DNA from: Spirochaetales bacterium
GTDB taxonomy: Bacteria > Spirochaetota > Spirochaetia > DSM-16054 > Sediminispirochaetaceae
Length of the DNA stretch: 9,343 nt
Assembly: GCA_021767325.1 (NCBI GenBank)
Contig: JAASTM010000051.1
Location: 1-9,343 of the forward strand
Reading direction: 5' to 3'
The translations under genes were made by a program, and so were the position numbers. This document shows positions 6,301 through 9,343 of the stretch, piece after piece (position 1 is the first letter of the stretch; every line of letters begins with the position of its first letter). A model generated the notes under the pieces. It saw only the letters and a program-made list of their open reading frames with translations. It had not been told where the DNA came from and did no database searches.

Positions 6301-7149
6301 ATGCGAAAAATTGTTACACTTGTTATGGTACTTTTCATGGTATCAGCGTTCGCGTTTGCTGAAGGGCAGCAGGAAGCCCCCGCATCAGAAGGTGGAATGG
6401 CCTATGAAGATGGCTTCTACTTTGCTCAGGAAGACGGGTTCAGTGAAAAAACCGGTTGGAAGTATGTTGCTATGCTGAAGGTAGAAGACGGCCAGATCGT
6501 TGAAGCAAGCTGGGACGGTGCCCATAAAAACGCCGGCAACCCTAAAAAAGTACAGTCCGAGAGCGGAGAGTACGGAATGGTAGAGAAGGGCGGCGCTCAG
6601 GCTCCTTGGTTCGAACAGGCCGAGAAAGTCGAGGCCCGTCTGCTGGAAACTCAGGATCCCACCGCAATCTCCTATGACGACGGCGGATATCCCGATGATA
6701 TTTCCGGGGTGTCGATTCATGTGAACGAATTCCTGACTCTGGCCGAAGAGGCACTGGCAAACGGTCCGGTTGGCCGCGGTATGTACAAAGACGGTGCTTA
6801 TCACGCGGAGATGGATGAGTTCAGCCACGGTTACAAGTACTATGTCGATCTAACTGTGCTCGGCGGTTACATCGTTGCAGCTCACTGGAATGCATATCCC
6901 GAAGAGGGCGAGCTGCACAAATATCAGGCCTCTGTTGAGGGCGAGTACGGCATGGTCGAAAACGGCGGAGCCACCGCTCCCTGGTTCGAACAGGCTGATA
7001 AGGCCGAAGCCTACCTGCTCGAAACCCAGGATCCCACCGAGATCGAATACACATCGGACGAGGGTCATGTTGACTCAATCAGCGGTGTGACCATCCATGT
7101 AATCGAATTCTTTAGCCTCGCTGAAGAGGCATTGAAGGAAGCCAAGTAA
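6301..7149 (+). CDS. Secreted protein with two tandem FMN-binding-like repeats (PplA-like)
   Basis: This is a 282-residue exported protein. The start is placed at ATG 6301 because AAGGAAGG ends five bases before it; an in-frame TTG at 6283 would lie upstream of that site. Residues 1-20 form a signal peptide (MRK, hydrophobic core, AFAFA) with likely cleavage before EGQQEA. There is no lipobox Cys, so it should be soluble in the periplasm or outside. Two repeats follow (about 32-153 and 160-279). Each starts with a DG.Y-type strand, shares EYGMVE.GGA.APWFEQA and LLETQDPT, and ends in a DxISGVxIHV motif followed by an LAEEAL helix. That ending resembles the covalent FMN site Dxx(S/T)GAT of FMN_bind domains. 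Here Ala is Val, and the acceptor is Ser138 in repeat 1 and Thr264 in repeat 2. FMN attachment would need an ApbE-type transferase, not seen here. The likely role is extracytosolic electron transfer from the quinone pool, inferred from the two-domain design and divergent ndh. Confidence 0.8.
   Translation: MRKIVTLVMVLFMVSAFAFAEGQQEAPASEGGMAYEDGFYFAQEDGFSEKTGWKYVAMLKVEDGQIVEASWDGAHKNAGNPKKVQSESGEYGMVEKGGAQAPWFEQAEKVEARLLETQDPTAISYDDGGYPDDISGVSIHVNEFLTLAEEALANGPVGRGMYKDGAYHAEMDEFSHGYKYYVDLTVLGGYIVAAHWNAYPEEGELHKYQASVEGEYGMVENGGATAPWFEQADKAEAYLLETQDPTEIEYTSDEGHVDSISGVTIHVIEFFSLAEEALKEAK
6394..7137 (+). repeat. Internal tandem duplication within the FMN-binding protein gene
   Basis: The segments encoding residues 32-153 and 160-279 are two copies of one domain of about 120 residues. 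The strongest identity runs from EYGMVE through LLETQDPT (about 80% by eye). The hinge is ANGPVGRG. This looks like a domain duplication held by selection, since the N-terminal parts of the copies have diverged more. Confidence 0.85.
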
Positions 7150-7187
7150 GAAAACCGAGTAAGAAACACTACATCGTACCGGTTTTC
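7150..7187. terminator. Weak hairpin immediately after the FMN-binding protein stop codon
   Basis: GAAAACCG (7150-7157) and CGGTTTTC (7180-7187) form an 8-bp stem with a 22-nt loop. On the minus strand the stem is followed by TTACTT, so it may help end transcription of the converging diguanylate cyclase gene. The long loop makes it weak. Confidence 0.35.
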
Positions 7188-7201
7188 TCACGGATACACT
7201 T

Positions 7202-7235
7202 GGGAGCTGCTCGATTTTCGGGCAGCTCCCGCTTT
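7202..7235 (+). terminator. Intrinsic-type terminator of the FMN-binding protein gene
   Basis: A 13-bp stem is formed by GGGAGCTGCTCGA and TCGGGCAGCTCCC around a TTT loop, with a single T-G wobble. It is followed on the plus strand by GCTTTAT, a short T-rich tail. The wobble would be a C-A mismatch on the minus strand, which favours plus-strand use. It lies between two convergent genes, so it could act partly in both directions. Confidence 0.65.
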
Positions 7236-7255
7236 ATGTCTGCCTGCGCCGGCTC

Positions 7256-8920
7256 TCACGATTCTACCGCAACACGCCCTTTACCAGCCCGTTTGGCTTT
7301 ATACATATACTGATCTATTGCCACCATACGTTCGTCTACATTCGCAGAAGTCGGTACAGTGCCGACCCCCATTGAACAACTAATTCTGAGCTCATGTCCC
7401 TCGTAATTGATAATCAGGCCTTTAATGCGGTGGAGCAAATGCTCGGCGGAGCTGCGGGCGGTTTCCAAATCGCAGCCGAATAGGATAACGGCAAACTCAT
7501 CACCGCCCAAACGCACCAGGTAATCACTCTTGCGTATATTCTGTATAATTGTATCGGCAACAGCTGTTAACACCTGATCACCTGCCTGGTGGCCGTGTGT
7601 ATCGTTGATGGCTTTGAAATCGTCGAGATCGAGCATGATAATGGCGAATCGTTCGGGCCGCAGTTTTTTCAACACATCGAATGCTTTGCGGTTCAAGGCT
7701 CCGGTCAAGGGATCGTGCATAGATTCCTGGTACACCGCGTCGGCCCACTTTTCCATTTTTACCAGCTGGGTGTAGTATTCGGCCATCTCGCGAATAAACG
7801 CAAAAGTGATGGTAAGTAGAAATATTGCTATTCCCAGATGGGATAAAATCATGATTCCCTGACCGAGTATTATCATCACCACGTCCCGCAGAGCGAGGAT
7901 GGTCATGAAGGTAAGCCCGAAGACTATCAGGCGGCTGCGGTCGTCGGTTTCGCGTCGATGCATAAGCGAGGCGTGCATGAGGATGATATAGGGGAAGAGT
8001 GAGAGGTTGGCGTATTTGTACACTTCACGAACCTGAAAAATATTCTGTGGAAACAGAACGATGGCAAAAAAACTCACTGCCGGAAGCAGCATCACTAATT
8101 TTGCGCTAAGACTCAACCTGCGGTTATGATAGCCGAAAAAACCCGGAATAGAGAAAAAGATCGCCACGTACAGCCCTGCCAAGGGGATTTTCTTGAATAC
8201 ATAATACTCAACCGGAAGGTAGGGGATGTAGAGATAATCAAACAGATACACAGCCAGGCCCAAGAGTCCGAGGGCTAAAAACAGGCGGTGCTTGTTTTCA
8301 GTAACGATGGTTCGGGCTGTAATCATGAAAATCAGCACAACTATCACCAAAGCGCCTATGATGAAGGCTACCGCGATATTGTTGAAAAAGTAAAGAAAAA
8401 GAATTTTTAGTGAATAGGAATTGCCGTCGTGAAAATACGGAATGGAGCTTATTCCGATTTCATAAAGGCCGTACCCTCTTATTTCTATCGAGTGGGTACC
8501 GGCCTCCAGAGCCTCAGGTAGAATGAATGTGTGCGGCGTATTCCAACGGTTTGTCCGGCCGTTCTGCATATCACCTATTCTACCGATAATCCTGCCGTTG
8601 ACTGCCACCGAAAAGGCGTTCGCATTTATCTCGGGCAGTACCAGTAAGGGCACTTCAAGTTTCTGCGGGATGGAGATTTCGGAGGCAAGGGTGTAGACTC
8701 CCGTGTCGAACTGCGAGGGTGTAGCTCCGGTTCTGTAAATCGGCAGTGAGAAGGTGCCTATCTGCTGTCCCCCGAATGACAGGCTCCACTCCGATTCAGT
8801 GTGATAGGAACCGGCGGCCGGGGAGTGTATATAAGCGGCAAAGAGTATTGTCAGTGCGGCTATTATAAAGGCTGCGGTGTAAAATATGATGCGTTTCTGT
8901 AACAAACGGTTCAAATTCAT
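7256..8920 (-). CDS. Seven-transmembrane diguanylate cyclase with extracytoplasmic beta-sandwich sensor (7TMR-DISM-like + GGDEF)
   Basis: This is a 554-residue inner-membrane enzyme predicted to make cyclic di-GMP from two GTP in response to an external ligand. Residues 11-30 are a membrane helix or uncleaved signal. Residues 31-170 form an extracytoplasmic domain with beta-sandwich, carbohydrate-binding-like features (AVNGRIIG, then an EALEAGTHSIEIRGY strand). Seven hydrophobic helices follow at about 173-377, then a short helical linker and the GGDEF domain (about 400-554). The catalytic motif GGDEF (472-476) is intact. The nucleotide/metal-binding DLDDFKAINDTHGHQAGD (431-448) is present. 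RKSD (463-466), exactly five residues before GGDEF, is a full inhibitory I-site, so product feedback is expected. The ATG at 8920 has no clear Shine-Dalgarno, but no better in-frame start was seen. It converges on the FMN-binding protein gene and is probably transcribed separately from the redox genes. Ligand unknown. Confidence 0.9.
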   Translation of the reverse strand: MNLNRLLQKRIIFYTAAFIIAALTILFAAYIHSPAAGSYHTESEWSLSFGGQQIGTFSLPIYRTGATPSQFDTGVYTLASEISIPQKLEVPLLVLPEINANAFSVAVNGRIIGRIGDMQNGRTNRWNTPHTFILPEALEAGTHSIEIRGYGLYEIGISSIPYFHDGNSYSLKILFLYFFNNIAVAFIIGALVIVVLIFMITARTIVTENKHRLFLALGLLGLAVYLFDYLYIPYLPVEYYVFKKIPLAGLYVAIFFSIPGFFGYHNRRLSLSAKLVMLLPAVSFFAIVLFPQNIFQVREVYKYANLSLFPYIILMHASLMHRRETDDRSRLIVFGLTFMTILALRDVVMIILGQGIMILSHLGIAIFLLTITFAFIREMAEYYTQLVKMEKWADAVYQESMHDPLTGALNRKAFDVLKKLRPERFAIIMLDLDDFKAINDTHGHQAGDQVLTAVADTIIQNIRKSDYLVRLGGDEFAVILFGCDLETARSSAEHLLHRIKGLIINYEGHELRISCSMGVGTVPTSANVDERMVAIDQYMYKAKRAGKGRVAVES

Positions 8921-9020
8921 AAGGGTGTCTATGTTTTTACCACAGCTAAAGTGATAAGTAAAATAAAAAAGCTCCCCCTTTGTAGTTCAGCTCTATCAAC
9001 GCCTGTTACAGTGCGTCGGC
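8921..9020. other. Intergenic region upstream of the diguanylate cyclase
   Basis: This 100-bp AT-rich gap separates two minus-strand genes. It holds a possible weak terminator of the upstream gene (8961-8994) and presumably the cyclase promoter. I could not identify a convincing promoter, nor a ribosome binding site before ATG 8920. Confidence 0.5.
8961..8994 (-). terminator. Weak possible intrinsic terminator
   Basis: On the minus strand AGAGCT pairs with AGCTTT (6 bp, one G-U) around a 15-nt loop and runs into TTTTTTATTT. The U-tract is good but the stem is short. It would end the unrecognised gene at 9021-9343. Confidence 0.35.
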
Positions 9021-9343
9021 CTAATTGAGTTCAGGGAAAAGTACTGTTACGGCTTCCCGGTTGCGCGGGTTGATAAATGCTTTTCCCTCATCAGTGTACA
9101 TATACTCTAAGGTGTCCTCGTGTGCCTGCATGATTTTGTATCTCACCATTTTCATGGTTGAATTTATCATCTGATTTTCTTCGCTAAAGGCTTGCGTGAG
9201 AACCTGAAAGGTAGCCGGAAGCCATATCGATGGAAACAAGCCTTTATAGTTCGGGTCCTGCTGAAATGCATACAGGCCCGCATTTATTTCAGTGAGCAGT
9301 TCATCAGCATCAGTAATTCCACGTTGTTGGATCAGATCTTTTA
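9021..9343 (-). CDS. Unrecognised protein, C-terminal part (start beyond window)
   Basis: The frame is open from the right window edge to a TAG at 9021-9023, giving 106 complete codons. A TTG at 9239 could serve as a start only formally: it has no ribosome binding site, and the frame continues upstream with ordinary coding sequence (KDLIQQRGITDADELL), so this is the 3' end of a longer gene. The visible part is mixed alpha-helical in appearance, with no membrane segment. It has a long amphipathic helix near NSTMKMVRYKIMQAHEDTL and ends in AVTVLFPELN. I do not recognise the family. It lies 100 bp upstream of the diguanylate cyclase in the same direction; a shared operon is possible, but the gap holds a possible terminator. 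Confidence 0.55.
   Translation of the reverse strand, partial: KDLIQQRGITDADELLTEINAGLYAFQQDPNYKGLFPSIWLPATFQVLTQAFSEENQMINSTMKMVRYKIMQAHEDTLEYMYTDEGKAFINPRNREAVTVLFPELN

Noticed and set aside
9021..9239. A complete 72-codon gene starting with TTG at 9239
   Set aside because: The frame is open upstream to the window edge with normal coding composition and no ribosome binding site before the TTG, so it is the tail of a longer gene.

Overview
The window looks like chromosomal DNA from a Spirochaeta-like spirochaete. This is an inference, at moderate confidence. It rests on the secreted protein at 6301-7149, whose signal peptide ends in the AFAFA-EGQQEA pattern common in exported Spirochaetaceae proteins, on the NDH-2/DoxX fusion, and on the 7TM-type diguanylate cyclase. 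Coding regions are moderately GC-rich, and the main divergent promoter region (6079-6300) is strongly AT-rich. No mobile element, CRISPR array, tRNA or rRNA was seen.

Layout. On the minus strand, reading from about 6080 down to 1, four genes lie head to tail: a type II NADH dehydrogenase with a C-terminal DoxX-like membrane domain (4078-6078), a long-chain-type polyprenyl diphosphate synthase (2958-3953), a CrtI-family carotenoid desaturase (1420-2901), and the flavoprotein subunit of a succinate dehydrogenase/fumarate reductase (1-1407, its C-terminus cut by the window edge). Facing the dehydrogenase across a 222-bp AT-rich divergent region is a plus-strand gene (6301-7149) for a secreted protein with two tandem FMN-binding-like repeats, driven by a promoter with perfect -35 and -10 hexamers. 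It converges, through hairpins at 7150-7235, on a minus-strand membrane diguanylate cyclase (7256-8920). At the right edge is the 3' end of an unrecognised minus-strand gene (9021-9343).

How the genes may work together. Four of the six recognised products are flavoproteins: covalent FAD in SdhA/FrdA, FAD in CrtI and NDH-2, and probably covalent FMN in the tandem-repeat protein. A fifth makes an isoprenoid chain of the kind used for menaquinone. NDH-2 with an extra membrane domain, a polyprenyl synthase and a two-domain FMN-binding exported protein are three of the parts of the flavin-based extracellular electron transfer locus described in Listeria (ndh2, dmkB, pplA). The best hypothesis is a quinone-centred redox module moving electrons from NADH to a dedicated quinone, then to an exported flavoprotein and/or to fumarate. 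The EetA/EetB, flavin transferase (ApbE/FmnB) and DmkA partners are not in this window, so the link is inferred. An intergenic element at 3981-4070, with nested inverted repeats and a direct repeat, is the main non-coding structure not explained by the genes.
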